Origin: an uncultured Eubacteriales bacterium
GTDB taxonomy: Bacteria; Bacillota; Clostridia; Oscillospirales; Oscillospiraceae
Assembly: GCA_900079765.1 (NCBI GenBank)
Contig: LT599017.1
Location: 2,387,766-2,451,765 of the forward strand
Reading direction: 5' to 3'
Length of the DNA stretch: 64,000 bases
Part shown: one piece after another, positions 35,482-43,069 of the stretch
Numbering within the stretch: the first letter of the stretch is position 1
How the letters are laid out: each line of letters starts with the position of its first letter
Notes under the pieces: model-generated
Seen by the model: only the letters and a program-made list of their open reading frames with translations
What the model was told of the DNA's origin: nothing
Databases searched by the model: none
Position numbers and translations under genes: made by a program

Positions 35482-36162
35482 TCAGTCTCCGTCCACGCTC
35501 AGGGGCATGGGCGGCTGGGGCCCCTGGGACTCCCGGTAGGACTGGAGGAGCTTTTCCAGCTCCTCGTCGTGGGCGCTGAATTCGGTTGAGATGCCCTCCA
35601 GAGTCTTGGTCACCCGCGCCAGTTCACCCCCGGCGTGGGAGATTGTAGCGTCCACGTCGGTACGCAGGCGGTCGTACCCTAACTGGACCTTGAGCATCCA
35701 CTGCTCCAGGTCGGCCCCGGCGGCCTTGACGCGCTCCCGGGCGGCGGTCTCGGCGGCTTGGGCGCGGCAGTGGGCCTCCAGCTCAATGCCCGCCGTCCGG
35801 TCCTTCACCGCCTGATAGGCCGCTGCGGCGGGCTCCAGCTCGGCCACCCGCGCCTTGAGGGCGGCGACCTCTCGCTCCAGCTCGGCGAGGCGGGCGTTCT
35901 TCTGCTCCAGCTCGGCGGTGGATCGCTCCAGGGCGGCGGCAGTCTCCACCAGCGCGGTGGCGCTGACCTCGGCCTTGGCAGTCAGCTCTGTCTGCCCCGC
36001 CTCCAGCGCAGTCTTGGCCCCGGCCAGCTCGCTGAGCTCTTTTTCGAGCGCCTCAACCTTGGAGCTGTGCTCCCGGGTCGCCGTTTCTATATAGCTCAGC
36101 ACGTCTTGCTTTTGAAAGCCGCCGAACACGGCCCCGCGGAACTGCTGCTCGTTTGCTGCCAT
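35482..36162 (-). CDS. DivIVA-like coiled-coil protein
   Basis: A 226-residue protein: residues 1-30 contain FRGAVFGGFQKQDVLSYIE, which resembles the DivIVA/GpsB membrane-binding start, followed by a long coiled coil (about 30-200) rich in Ala, Glu and Leu heptads and a proline-rich tail (QGPQPPMPLSVDGD). Such proteins mark negatively curved membranes or the division site. The ATG at 36162 is chosen from a GAGGA site and family start; the frame is open upstream but antisense to another gene. Coupled to the fumarase subunit gene. Confidence 0.6.
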   Translation of the reverse strand: MAANEQQFRGAVFGGFQKQDVLSYIETATREHSSKVEALEKELSELAGAKTALEAGQTELTAKAEVSATALVETAAALERSTAELEQKNARLAELEREVAALKARVAELEPAAAAYQAVKDRTAGIELEAHCRAQAAETAARERVKAAGADLEQWMLKVQLGYDRLRTDVDATISHAGGELARVTKTLEGISTEFSAHDEELEKLLQSYRESQGPQPPMPLSVDGD

Positions 36163-36285
36163 AGTCCTCGCCCCATTCCCAAATTCCGGCGGGCTGTGGC
36201 CCGCTCTATCTCTTTTCGAGCTATTGTACCACATTTCCGGGGTTTCGTCTACACCGGGGCGGGGGGCATGTACGCAAAAGAAAAC

Positions 36286-36314
36286 TTGCACAAGGCCCCT
36301 TCTTTCGGTATAAT
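36286..36314 (+). promoter_or_regulatory. Promoter of the TSCPD gene
   Basis: TTGCAC (36286-36291), 17-bp spacer, perfect TATAAT (36309-36314). Confidence 0.75.
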
Positions 36315-36345
36315 ACAACGCAGCGAGAAAAAGGAGGGCATTTTT

Positions 36346-36594
36346 ATGACGGTTACATATAAGCCCAAGGGAGTCTGCTCCAGCAAGATGGTGGTAGAGG
36401 TGGAGGATGGCATCGTCACCAGCCTGAGTGTCACCGGCGGGTGCAGCGGAAATCTCCAGGGCCTCTCCCGGCTGGTGGCCGGTATGCGGGCGGAAGACGT
36501 GGTCGCCAAGCTGGAAGGGGTCAGCTGCGACGGAAAGCGCACCTCCTGCCCCGACCAACTGGCCCAGGCTCTGAAGCAGGCGTTGGAGGCCTGA
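36346..36594 (+). CDS. TSCPD domain protein (TIGR03905 type)
   Basis: An 82-residue protein: MTVTYKPKGVCSSKMVVEVEDGIVTSLSVTGGCSGNLQGLSRLVAGM...LEGVSCDGKRTSCPDQLAQAL. The cysteines and the TSCPD motif resemble the C-terminal domain of class II (B12-dependent) ribonucleotide reductases, which occurs as small stand-alone proteins in Clostridia. Function is unknown; redox or nucleotide metabolism is a guess. It has its own strong promoter and AAGGAGGG site and ends in a shared terminator. Confidence 0.85.
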   Translation: MTVTYKPKGVCSSKMVVEVEDGIVTSLSVTGGCSGNLQGLSRLVAGMRAEDVVAKLEGVSCDGKRTSCPDQLAQALKQALEA

Positions 36595-36602
36595 TTATAA
36601 GC

Positions 36603-36645
36603 ACAAAAAAGACGCCGTGGAGCGCTGCTCCACGGCGTCTTTGGC
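36603..36645. terminator. Bidirectional terminator between the TSCPD gene and nagA
   Basis: AAAGACGCCGTGGAG and CTCCACGGCGTCTTT flank a 5-nt loop between convergent stop codons. Confidence 0.88.
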
Positions 36646-36649
36646 ATTT

Positions 36650-37768
36650 TTAAGAGATCACTTTACCCTTGAAGATGACCGTCTTGAGGTTGAGGTCCTT
36701 ATCCAGCAGGACCACGTTTGCCTGCTTGCCCGCGTCCAGGCTGCCGTAACGGCTGTAGATGCCGATGGCCCGGGCGGGGTTGACTGCGGCGGCGCGGACC
36801 GCGTCGGCCAGGGGGATGCCGAAGGAGACGGCGGTGCGCATGCAGTCCATCAGGTCGGTGACGCTGCCGGCCAGGGTGCCGTCCGCCAGGGTCGCGGTGC
36901 TGCCCCGTTTGGTTACGTCCTGGCCGCCCAGGGTGTACTGCCCGTCGGCCATGCCGGCGGCCCGCATGGTATCGCTCACCAGCACCACCCGGTCGGCTCC
37001 GAAGAGTTTAAAGACCGAGCGGACCATAGCGGGGTGGATGTGTACGCCGTCGCAAATGAGCTCCACTCGGCAGTCGGGGGTGTCGAACGCCGCGCCTACC
37101 ACACCGGGGGCACGGTGGGTAAAGGCAGGCATGGCGTTGAAGAGGTGGGTCACGTGGCTCGCGCCGGCTGCGAAGGCAGCCATGGCGGTGTCGTAGTCCG
37201 CGGTGGTGTGAGCCAGGGAGACCGTCACCTCGTCGGCCACGGCGCGGATGAAGTCCATCGCGCCCGGCTCCTCCGGGGCGATGGAGAGAAGCTTGACCAG
37301 TCCGCCGGAGGCGGTGTTCAGGCGGTGGAACATCTCCACATCGGGGGCATGGAGCCAGGCCCCGTTCTGCGCACCCTTCTTGGCGAGGGAGAGGAACGGC
37401 CCTTCCAGGTGGATGCCGCATAGTTCCGAGCCCGGTTTCTCCGCGGCGCGGTGGGCGGCGGCGGTCTCACAGACCTTGGTAAGCTGGTCCTCCAGCAGAG
37501 TCATCCCCGCGGGGCATATCTGAGTAACACCCCGGGACAGCTCGTACTGGGCGATGGCCTCCAGCCCCTGGGGATCGCCATCGGAGAAGTCGTGGCCCTT
37601 ACAGCCGTGGAAATGCACGTCAGTGAGGCCGGGGATAGCATAGCAGCCGGAGGCGTCGATGGTCTCGCCCCCGCAGTTCTCCGCGGAGATGAGCCCGTCG
37701 TCGATACAGAGGTCCCGGGGGACAAAACCCTCCCGCACCTCAAAGACCTGCGCACCGATAATTTTCAT
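36650..37768 (-). CDS. nagA: N-acetylglucosamine-6-phosphate deacetylase
   Basis: A 372-residue amidohydrolase: PGLTDVHFHGCKGHDFSD, HLEGPFLSLAKKGAQNGAW (metal-binding Glu), SLAHTTADYDTAMAAFAAGASHVTHLFNAMPAFTHR (metal His residues) and VLVSDTMRAAG with the catalytic Asp. It removes the acetyl group from GlcNAc-6-P. nagB lies immediately upstream (16 bp), giving a two-step route from GlcNAc-6-P to fructose-6-P. Confidence 0.95.
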   Translation of the reverse strand: MKIIGAQVFEVREGFVPRDLCIDDGLISAENCGGETIDASGCYAIPGLTDVHFHGCKGHDFSDGDPQGLEAIAQYELSRGVTQICPAGMTLLEDQLTKVCETAAAHRAAEKPGSELCGIHLEGPFLSLAKKGAQNGAWLHAPDVEMFHRLNTASGGLVKLLSIAPEEPGAMDFIRAVADEVTVSLAHTTADYDTAMAAFAAGASHVTHLFNAMPAFTHRAPGVVGAAFDTPDCRVELICDGVHIHPAMVRSVFKLFGADRVVLVSDTMRAAGMADGQYTLGGQDVTKRGSTATLADGTLAGSVTDLMDCMRTAVSFGIPLADAVRAAAVNPARAIGIYSRYGSLDAGKQANVVLLDKDLNLKTVIFKGKVIS

Positions 37769-37784
37769 ATTCGTCTCCCCCTTC

Positions 37785-38513
37785 TCAATTCAGCTTGGAG
37801 AGGGCTGCTTTGTCCCCCACCAAAATCACGTCGGGGTGAAGCTGGAGGATGGAGGCGGGGCACGCCGGAGTGACAGGGCCGCGGAAGGCGGCGTACACCG
37901 CGTCGGCCTTGTCCGCGCCGCTGGCCACCACCAGAACCTGCCGGGCCTGCATGATAGCCGCGATGCCCATGGTGATGGCCTTGCGGGGCACCTGGTCGGT
38001 ATGCTCGAAGAAACGGGCGTTTGCGTCGATGGTGCTCTGGGCCAAATCCACCCCGTGGGTGCCGGGGACAAAGCGGTCCCCGGGTTCGTTAAAGCCGATA
38101 TGCCCGTTGCGCCCCAGGCCCAGGAGCTGGAGGTCGATGCCGCCCAGATTCCGGATAAGCGCGTCGTACCGCGCGCCCTCGGTAGCGGGGTCGGTGGCCT
38201 TGCCGTCGGGCACGTAAGTGTTCTCAGGCTGGATGTTGATATGGTCGAAGAGGTTCTTCTGCATGAAGTAGCGATAGCTCTGGTCGTGAGTTCCGTCCAG
38301 GCCCACATACTCATCCAGGTTCACCGAACGCACCTGGGAGAAGTCCAGAATGCCGTCATTGTACCGCTCGATGAGCTTTTCATACAGGCCCACGGGGGTA
38401 GACCCAGTGGCCAGGCCCAGGATACAGCGGGGATTTTCCAGCACGCGGGCCGCGATGATGCGCGCGGCCCGCAGGCTCATAGCCCCATAATCTTCCGTCT
38501 CATAAACTCTCAT
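37785..38513 (-). CDS. nagB: Glucosamine-6-phosphate deaminase
   Basis: A 242-residue NagB: LGLATGSTPVGLYEKLIERY, VRSVNLDEYVGL (catalytic Asp), LGLGRNGHIGFNEPGD and ITMGIAAIMQARQVLVVASGADKA. It converts glucosamine-6-P to fructose-6-P and ammonia. Ribosome site AAGGGAG precedes the ATG. It is the first gene of nagBA; two plausible minus-strand promoters (for example TTGTAA-17-TAAAAT) lie in the 120-bp gap upstream. Confidence 0.95.
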   Translation of the reverse strand: MRVYETEDYGAMSLRAARIIAARVLENPRCILGLATGSTPVGLYEKLIERYNDGILDFSQVRSVNLDEYVGLDGTHDQSYRYFMQKNLFDHINIQPENTYVPDGKATDPATEGARYDALIRNLGGIDLQLLGLGRNGHIGFNEPGDRFVPGTHGVDLAQSTIDANARFFEHTDQVPRKAITMGIAAIMQARQVLVVASGADKADAVYAAFRGPVTPACPASILQLHPDVILVGDKAALSKLN

Positions 38514-38633
38514 ACCGTGTAACTCCCTTGCTTTCTATATTCTGTCTTGCCCTGGAGGGCAACTTTGTTTCCAGTATCATTTTACCTCGAATAGCCGGGA
38601 ATTACAATGTCTATTCTTGCTCCCCGCGCCTCT

Positions 38634-39335
38634 TTATTGGCGAAGGTCGCCTTCGATACCCACCACAACGGTCCTCAGGGGAATATCCTTGCCGCTGGCA
38701 GCCACCGCCGTCTCGGCGGCGCGCTGGAGGCCACCGCAGCAGGGAACCTCCATCCGTACCACGGTGACGCTCTTCACGTCGTTCTGAGCGAGGATGGCGG
38801 CTAACTTTTCGGAGTAGTCCCCCTCGTCCAGCTTGGGGCAGCCCACCAGCACCACGTGGTCCCGGATGAAGTCCCGGTGGAACGCCCCATAGGCGAAAGC
38901 GGTGCAGTCCGCAGCCACAAGAATATCAGCCCCGTTCAGATAGGGCGCGTTCACCGACACCAGCTTGAGCTGGACGGGCCACTGGCGGAGCTGGCTGGGC
39001 ATCTCGCCGGTCGGTGCAGCGGCGGGATTGGTGTGGATCGCGCGGCTCATGCTGCCGGGGCAGCCGCAGGGCTGGGGTGGGTTGGTCTTGGCCTCCTTCG
39101 CGGCCTTGGAGGCCATGACGGCGGCGTGATCGTAGGCGGGGGCCTCCCGCTCCTCAAAGGTGATGGCCCCGGCGGGGCAGGCGGGCAGGCAGTCTCCCAG
39201 GCCGTCGCAGTAATCCTCCCGCATCAGCTTTGCCTTGCCGTTTACCATACCGATGGCTCCTTCATGGCAGGCGGCGGCGCATAGGCCACAGCCGTTGCAG
39301 GCATCGGTATCGATTTTAATGATTTTTCGGAGCAT
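38634..39335 (-). CDS. Two-cluster ferredoxin-type 4Fe-4S protein
   Basis: A 233-residue protein starting MLRKIIKIDTDACNGCGLCAAACHEGAI, with a second cluster in YCDGLGDCLPACPAGAI. The C-terminal half (about 80-233) has additional cysteines (PQPCGCPGS, AADCTAFAYGAF, VGCPKLD, VPCCGGLQRA) and could bind a further cofactor. This architecture is frequent in anaerobes next to hydrogenase, hybrid-cluster or Fnr-type genes; the partner is unknown. The ATG at 39335 follows GGGAGGAAG; an extended -10 TGGTATACT (39369-39377, minus strand) lies upstream. Confidence 0.85.
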   Translation of the reverse strand: MLRKIIKIDTDACNGCGLCAAACHEGAIGMVNGKAKLMREDYCDGLGDCLPACPAGAITFEEREAPAYDHAAVMASKAAKEAKTNPPQPCGCPGSMSRAIHTNPAAAPTGEMPSQLRQWPVQLKLVSVNAPYLNGADILVAADCTAFAYGAFHRDFIRDHVVLVGCPKLDEGDYSEKLAAILAQNDVKSVTVVRMEVPCCGGLQRAAETAVAASGKDIPLRTVVVGIEGDLRQ

Positions 39336-39458
39336 AATTGCTTCCTCCCTGTTCGTTTTATTGGAGCAAGTATACCATACGCCGGACCGGAAGTGCGTAA
39401 CCATTGTGACGAAATCAACTTTTTGTGCCACATGACAGCATGAACGAATATTTTACAG

Positions 39459-39487
39459 TTGACAATCTTCTTTTTAGGCACTATGCT
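39459..39487 (+). promoter_or_regulatory. Promoter of the guanine deaminase riboswitch transcript
   Basis: TTGACA (39459-39464), 17-bp spacer, TATGCT (39482-39487). Transcription would start about 4 nt before the riboswitch P1 helix. Confidence 0.75.
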
Positions 39488-39496
39488 TTTTATGTA

Positions 39497-39560
39497 ACTT
39501 ATATAGGCCCATAATCGGTTGGGCGTGTCTACCGGCTGCCGCAAACAGCCGCCTATAAGT
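39497..39560 (+). promoter_or_regulatory. Purine (guanine-type) riboswitch aptamer
   Basis: P1 ACTTATA/TATAAGT (39497-39503, 39554-39560), J1/2 TAG, P2 GCCCA/TGGGC, J2/3 GTGTCTAC, P3 CGGCTG/CAGCCG with loop CCGCAAA, J3/1 CC. Positions equal to U47, U51 and C74 of the xpt aptamer are kept, so guanine-type recognition is likely. P2 is shortened to 5 bp and A24/A73 appear as G/C. The aptamer precedes guanine deaminase. Confidence 0.82.
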
Positions 39561-39608
39561 TCCCCGCCAAACGGGGACACTTTACATAGGCGGAGGGGCG
39601 GCTTTTTT
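39547..39608 (+). terminator. Expression-platform terminator of the purine riboswitch
   Basis: AGCCGCC (39547-39553), which includes the 3' strand of P3 and J3/1, is complementary to GGCGGCT (39597-39603), with further pairing of CCCCGCC to GGCGG; six T follow (39603-39608). Because aptamer and terminator share this strand, ligand binding should prevent termination. Confidence 0.6.
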
Positions 39609-39639
39609 CGCGCCTGCCCGCCGGAAAGGACGCATCAAC

Positions 39640-40917
39640 ATGAGTAACACTTCCTTTATTCTCAGGGGTGACCTCTGCTGGAGCACGAGTCCCGACCAGG
39701 TGGAGGCCATGCGAAACGGGTACCTGGTCTCGGTGGACGGTGTCTCTCGGGGCGTGTTCCAGGAGGTGCCAGAGGAGTACACCCACCTGCCGGTGGCAGA
39801 CTGTGCCGGGAAACTAATCGTGCCCGGCCTTACCGACCTGCACGTCCACGCACCCCAGTACGCCTTCAGGGGCCTGGGGATGGATCTGGAGCTCTTGGAG
39901 TGGCTGGACACCGTCACCTTCCCTGAGGAGGCCCGATACGCGGGCCTCGACTACGCGAGAGCGGCCTACCGAAAGTTTGTGGAGGATCTGCGCAGGGGCC
40001 CCAATACCAGGGCCTGCATCTTTGCCACCCTCCACACCCCCGCGACCGTCCTGCTGATGGATCTGCTGGAGGAGTCGGGCCTCATCACCCTGGTGGGCAA
40101 GGTGAACATGGACCGGGGCAGCCCCGACAACCTGCGGGAGGAGAGCGCAGACAGTTCGGCGCGGGAGACCCTTGCGTGGCTGGAGAGCTCCGCGGACAGG
40201 TACACGCGCACCGGGGCCATCCTCACACCCCGGTTCATCCCCTCCTGTACCGATGAATTGATGACGCGGCTGGGCGAGCTACAGCGGGAATACCGCCTGC
40301 CCGTGCAGTCCCATCTGTCCGAGAACGCCGGGGAGGTGGCCTGGGTAAGGGAACTCTGCCCCAACTCCAAATTTTATGGGGATGCCTACGACCAGTTCGG
40401 GCTTTTCGGCGGAGACGCGCCCACCATTATGGCCCACTGTGTCCTCTCCGGCGAGGCGGAACAGGAATTAATGAAGGTGCGGGGGGTATATATCGCCCAC
40501 TGCCCAGCCTCCAACATGAACCTCTCCTCCGGCGTGGCCCCTGCGGGCAAGTACTTGCGGGAGGGCCAGCGCATCGGCCTGGGCAGCGACATTGCCGGGG
40601 GCACTCACGGCTCCATCTTCCGGGCCATGTCCGACGCCATACAGGCCTCCAAGCTGCGCTGGCGGCTCCAAGACCAGAGCATAAAGCCCCTGACAACGGC
40701 TGAGGCGTTCTATATGGGCACCGTCGGCGGCGGGTCCTTTTTTGGCAAGGTGGGAAGTTTCGAGCCTGGGTATGAGCTGGACGCAGTAATTTTGGACGAC
40801 GGGCGGCTGAGCACGCCCCGGGAACTGACCCTCACCCAGCGGCTGGAGCGGACCATCTACCTCTCAGAGGACCGGGACGTGGTTGGCAAATTCGTTCAGG
40901 GACGGCGGGTATTTTAA
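39640..40917 (+). CDS. guaD: Guanine deaminase
   Basis: A 425-residue amidohydrolase: GLTDLHVHAPQYAFRGLGMDLELLEWL (metal-binding HxH and guanine deaminase signature), TFPEEARY, QSHLSENAGEV, MAHCVLSG and LGSDIAGGTHGSIFRAM. It deaminates guanine to xanthine. The ATG at 39640 follows AAAGGA. The gene is monocistronic, under a purine riboswitch, and ends in a bidirectional terminator. Confidence 0.93.
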   Translation: MSNTSFILRGDLCWSTSPDQVEAMRNGYLVSVDGVSRGVFQEVPEEYTHLPVADCAGKLIVPGLTDLHVHAPQYAFRGLGMDLELLEWLDTVTFPEEARYAGLDYARAAYRKFVEDLRRGPNTRACIFATLHTPATVLLMDLLEESGLITLVGKVNMDRGSPDNLREESADSSARETLAWLESSADRYTRTGAILTPRFIPSCTDELMTRLGELQREYRLPVQSHLSENAGEVAWVRELCPNSKFYGDAYDQFGLFGGDAPTIMAHCVLSGEAEQELMKVRGVYIAHCPASNMNLSSGVAPAGKYLREGQRIGLGSDIAGGTHGSIFRAMSDAIQASKLRWRLQDQSIKPLTTAEAFYMGTVGGGSFFGKVGSFEPGYELDAVILDDGRLSTPRELTLTQRLERTIYLSEDRDVVGKFVQGRRVF

Positions 40918-40922
40918 AACAG

Positions 40923-40960
40923 AAAAAATGCTGGTATCGAATGATACCAGCATTTTTATT
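40923..40960. terminator. Bidirectional terminator between guaD and the ferredoxin gene
   Basis: AAAAAATGCTGGTATC and GATACCAGCATTTTT flank a 4-nt loop between convergent stop codons. Confidence 0.9.
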
Positions 40961-40968
40961 GTTTCCGC

Positions 40969-41157
40969 TTACTCCACCGTGATGACGGACACGGGGCAGC
41001 CCTCCTGGGCCTCAACGGCGAGGCCTTCGGCCTCGGCGGGGACCTCGTCCACATAGACCTCGGCCAGCCCGTCGTCCGCCATTCGGAAGACCTCGGAGCA
41101 GGTGGCGGCGCACAGTCCGCAGGAAATACAGCCATCTCTGTCGATAGTAGCTCTCAT
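40969..41157 (-). CDS. Single 4Fe-4S ferredoxin
   Basis: A 62-residue ferredoxin: IDRDGCISCGLCAATCSEVFRM gives three cluster cysteines plus one, and the fourth ligand is in EGCPVSVITVE, which fits a monocluster [4Fe-4S] ferredoxin. Last gene of an operon led by DUF1858 and the hemerythrin/PAS protein, 32 bp after the cupin gene, so it probably acts as their electron carrier. Confidence 0.9.
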   Translation of the reverse strand: MRATIDRDGCISCGLCAATCSEVFRMADDGLAEVYVDEVPAEAEGLAVEAQEGCPVSVITVE

Positions 41158-41189
41158 GGTGAAACTTCCTTTCCTAAGCTATTATGATA

Positions 41190-41540
41190 TTATAACCTGA
41201 TCGAAGGGAAAATCACGGTCAACTGCATTTTAAAGGGCTTTTTCGCCTCCACTGCATGGAGGATGCCGGCGGGCATGACGATGGTCTCGCCCCCGGCCAG
41301 GTCATAGGTTTGGCCGCCGATGGTGATGTGAGCCTCTCCCTCCAGGACGGTGAGCATGGCGTCACCACCCGACTCATGGCTGCTGATCTCCTCCCCCGCG
41401 TCAAAGGCGAAGAGAGTGAGGCTCACGGCGCTGTTCTGGGCCAGGGTACGGCTGACGATCTGGCCCGGCTGGTACTCCACCAGGTCGGAGAGCTTGAGCC
41501 TCTCCTCCCCCTCGATGTTCTTCAGGCATTTTGTCTTCAT
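41190..41540 (-). CDS. Cupin domain protein
   Basis: A 116-residue single-domain cupin: motif 1 is GEEISSHESGGDAMLTVLEGEAHI and motif 2 is ETIVMPAGILHAVEAKKPFK with the metal His. The N-terminal part contains QIVSRTLAQNSAVSLTLFAFDAG, common in small cupins near Fnr-type redox genes of Clostridia. Function is unknown; it may sense or store a redox ligand. Confidence 0.85.
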   Translation of the reverse strand: MKTKCLKNIEGEERLKLSDLVEYQPGQIVSRTLAQNSAVSLTLFAFDAGEEISSHESGGDAMLTVLEGEAHITIGGQTYDLAGGETIVMPAGILHAVEAKKPFKMQLTVIFPSIRL

Positions 41541-41559
41541 AGCGTTACGCTCCTTATTT

Positions 41560-42741
41560 CTATTTCTGCCCCTGCTCTTCCACCAGGCGCTTTTCGCCCT
41601 GGATGGCCTTGATGGGCTTGATGTCCTGGGTCACCTCCAGGACGCCCATGTACTCGCCCTGCTCGCTGCGTACGGCGAAGTACCGGATGAGAATGTACTT
41701 CTCGCCCATGTTGATCCAGAAGTCCTCGTGGTCCTTGGCCCCGCTCTTGAAGTCCTCCACCAGCTTTTCCACGATGTGTACGCTGGCGGGGGGGTGGCAG
41801 TTGGCAACCTTGCGCCCGATGATGGCCTTGGTGCGGGGAAATACCCGCTCGGCTCCTTGAGAGAAGTACTTCACCGTGTCGTCCCTGCCCACGAAGGTAA
41901 TGTCGATGGGCAACGTGTCCAGAAGGCGCACCAGCTCCTCCTCTTTGAGATTGCCGGTGGGCAGAGTGATGACGCCCGGCTCCTCCTTTGCCTCCCGCTC
42001 GGCCCGGGGCTTATACTCGGCCTCCGGCCTCCAGGTGGGTACGCCGTCGATGAGGCAGTACCCCAAGTCCCCGCTCTCGGTAGCGACGGTCTTCCACTCG
42101 TCCTGTGTCAAATGCTCCAACAGCATGGGGAAGAGAATGTTCTCCTCCTTGAAAATCATCTCGCTAATCTTACGGAAGAGCTCCTCCACCTCGGCGGCGG
42201 GCCCGCCGTTTTTGCGCAGGGCCTTGAGTTGGTCGCTTATCTCGTCGTCCACGCCCCACATCACCTTGGGCGGGGCGGTGATGCCGTATTGCTCCAGGTA
42301 GGGGAAGAGGAGATTCTCCTTCTTCACGTAGTGGCGGTCCAGTTGGGAGAGCCGCTCCAGGCCCCGTTTCAAGTCTTCCCCACCGACAGCCACCATGGGC
42401 TCCAGCTCGCTCACCAGCTCCTCCACTGCCCGGTTTTCCCTCCAGAGGGTGTTGAGGGGGTGGCCGGGGATCTTCACCGGGTCGGAGGGGCGGTGGATCT
42501 CCTCGATAGCGCCCTTGAAGACGGCGGCGTGCACGTCGCACAGCCGCTGCACCTCGGACACTGGGAGCCCGCCCTGGATGAGAGCCTGCTCCGCCTGGGC
42601 GATCTCCTCGGCGGAGACGTTGCCGAACACGGCGGCAAAACGGCCCTGGACCTCCTCCACCGTTTTCCCGTCGTGGAGCTGTCCGATCAGTTCCTTCAAG
42701 ACCTGCTGCCTGTACTCCCTGTTGTTGATCTCCGCGCTCAT
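41560..42741 (-). CDS. DUF438 / hemerythrin / PAS protein
   Basis: A 393-residue cytoplasmic protein. Residues about 1-75 form DUF438 (YRQQVLKELIGQLHDGKTVEEVQ), about 85-220 a hemerythrin-like helical bundle with His/Glu iron ligands (HPLNTLWRENRAVEELV; LDRHYVKKENLLFPYLE; FKEENILFPMLLEHL), and about 275-385 a PAS domain (TFVGRDDTVKYFSQGAERVFPRTKAIIGRKVANCHPP...). Di-iron hemerythrin and PAS suggest oxygen or NO sensing or detoxification. Its start overlaps the DUF1858 stop by 4 bp. Confidence 0.9.
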   Translation of the reverse strand: MSAEINNREYRQQVLKELIGQLHDGKTVEEVQGRFAAVFGNVSAEEIAQAEQALIQGGLPVSEVQRLCDVHAAVFKGAIEEIHRPSDPVKIPGHPLNTLWRENRAVEELVSELEPMVAVGGEDLKRGLERLSQLDRHYVKKENLLFPYLEQYGITAPPKVMWGVDDEISDQLKALRKNGGPAAEVEELFRKISEMIFKEENILFPMLLEHLTQDEWKTVATESGDLGYCLIDGVPTWRPEAEYKPRAEREAKEEPGVITLPTGNLKEEELVRLLDTLPIDITFVGRDDTVKYFSQGAERVFPRTKAIIGRKVANCHPPASVHIVEKLVEDFKSGAKDHEDFWINMGEKYILIRYFAVRSEQGEYMGVLEVTQDIKPIKAIQGEKRLVEEQGQK

Positions 42742-42977
42742 ATAGTCCCCCCCTTTATTTTATAGCCGTGGCCTTCAAAGGCCTTTTTGATCTCTTCCAT
42801 ACTCCGCTTTTTCAATGCAGCGCCCTTAGGGATTGTCATGAACCGGCCCGCCGTCGCCAACATGCCGGGCTTGGTGATATCGGTAAAGCCCAGGTTAACC
42901 AATATGGGTAGGATTTCCGGGTCGGCGGTACATAATTCATAGACAGACCGGCCCAGATCCAAGGTTTTTTCGCCCAT
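42738..42977 (-). CDS. DUF1858 domain protein
   Basis: A 79-residue protein: TLDLGRSVYELCTADPEILPILVNLGFTDITKPGMLATAGRFMTIPKGAALKK (DUF1858 core; only blocks quoted: ELCTADPEILPILVNLGF and MTIPKGA are diagnostic). This domain is often fused to hybrid-cluster or ScdA-like iron-repair proteins, which act under nitrosative stress. The ATG at 42977 is chosen because GGAGGGAG lies about 9 nt upstream. First gene of the Fnr-box operon. Confidence 0.88.
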   Translation of the reverse strand: MGEKTLDLGRSVYELCTADPEILPILVNLGFTDITKPGMLATAGRFMTIPKGAALKKRSMEEIKKAFEGHGYKIKGGTI

Positions 42978-43016
42978 TATGCGCTCTCTCCCTCCGTTGG
43001 AGCTTTCTATGCTCCT

Positions 43017-43022
43017 ATGATA
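43017..43022 (-). promoter_or_regulatory. -10 element of the DUF1858 operon promoter
   Basis: TATCAT on the minus strand without a recognisable -35, as expected for a class II activator-dependent promoter whose -35 is replaced by the box at 43045-43058. Confidence 0.5.
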
Positions 43023-43044
43023 ACCGAGGCGTGAGGAAATTTCT

Positions 43045-43058
43045 GTGATCAGAATCAA
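43045..43058. promoter_or_regulatory. Fnr/Crp-type box upstream of the DUF1858 operon
   Basis: On the minus strand TTGAT-TCTG-ATCAC, one base off the Fnr consensus TTGAT-N4-ATCAA. Its centre lies about 41.5 bp before the transcription start expected from the TATCAT element, the class II activation distance. The Fnr-type gene ends 12 bp away. Confidence 0.65.
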
Positions 43059-43069
43059 ATTTTTTGCAG

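Noticed and set aside
37769-38640. glmS-type ribozyme or GlcN6P riboswitch near nagBA
   Set aside because: The gaps are short and no glmS ribozyme core was seen; control by a NagR-type regulator is more likely but no clear operator was found.
39404-39418. Fnr-type box upstream of the 39335 ferredoxin-type gene
   Set aside because: TTGTGACGAAATCAA has only partial symmetry and an odd centre, and its distance to the extended -10 does not fit -41.5.
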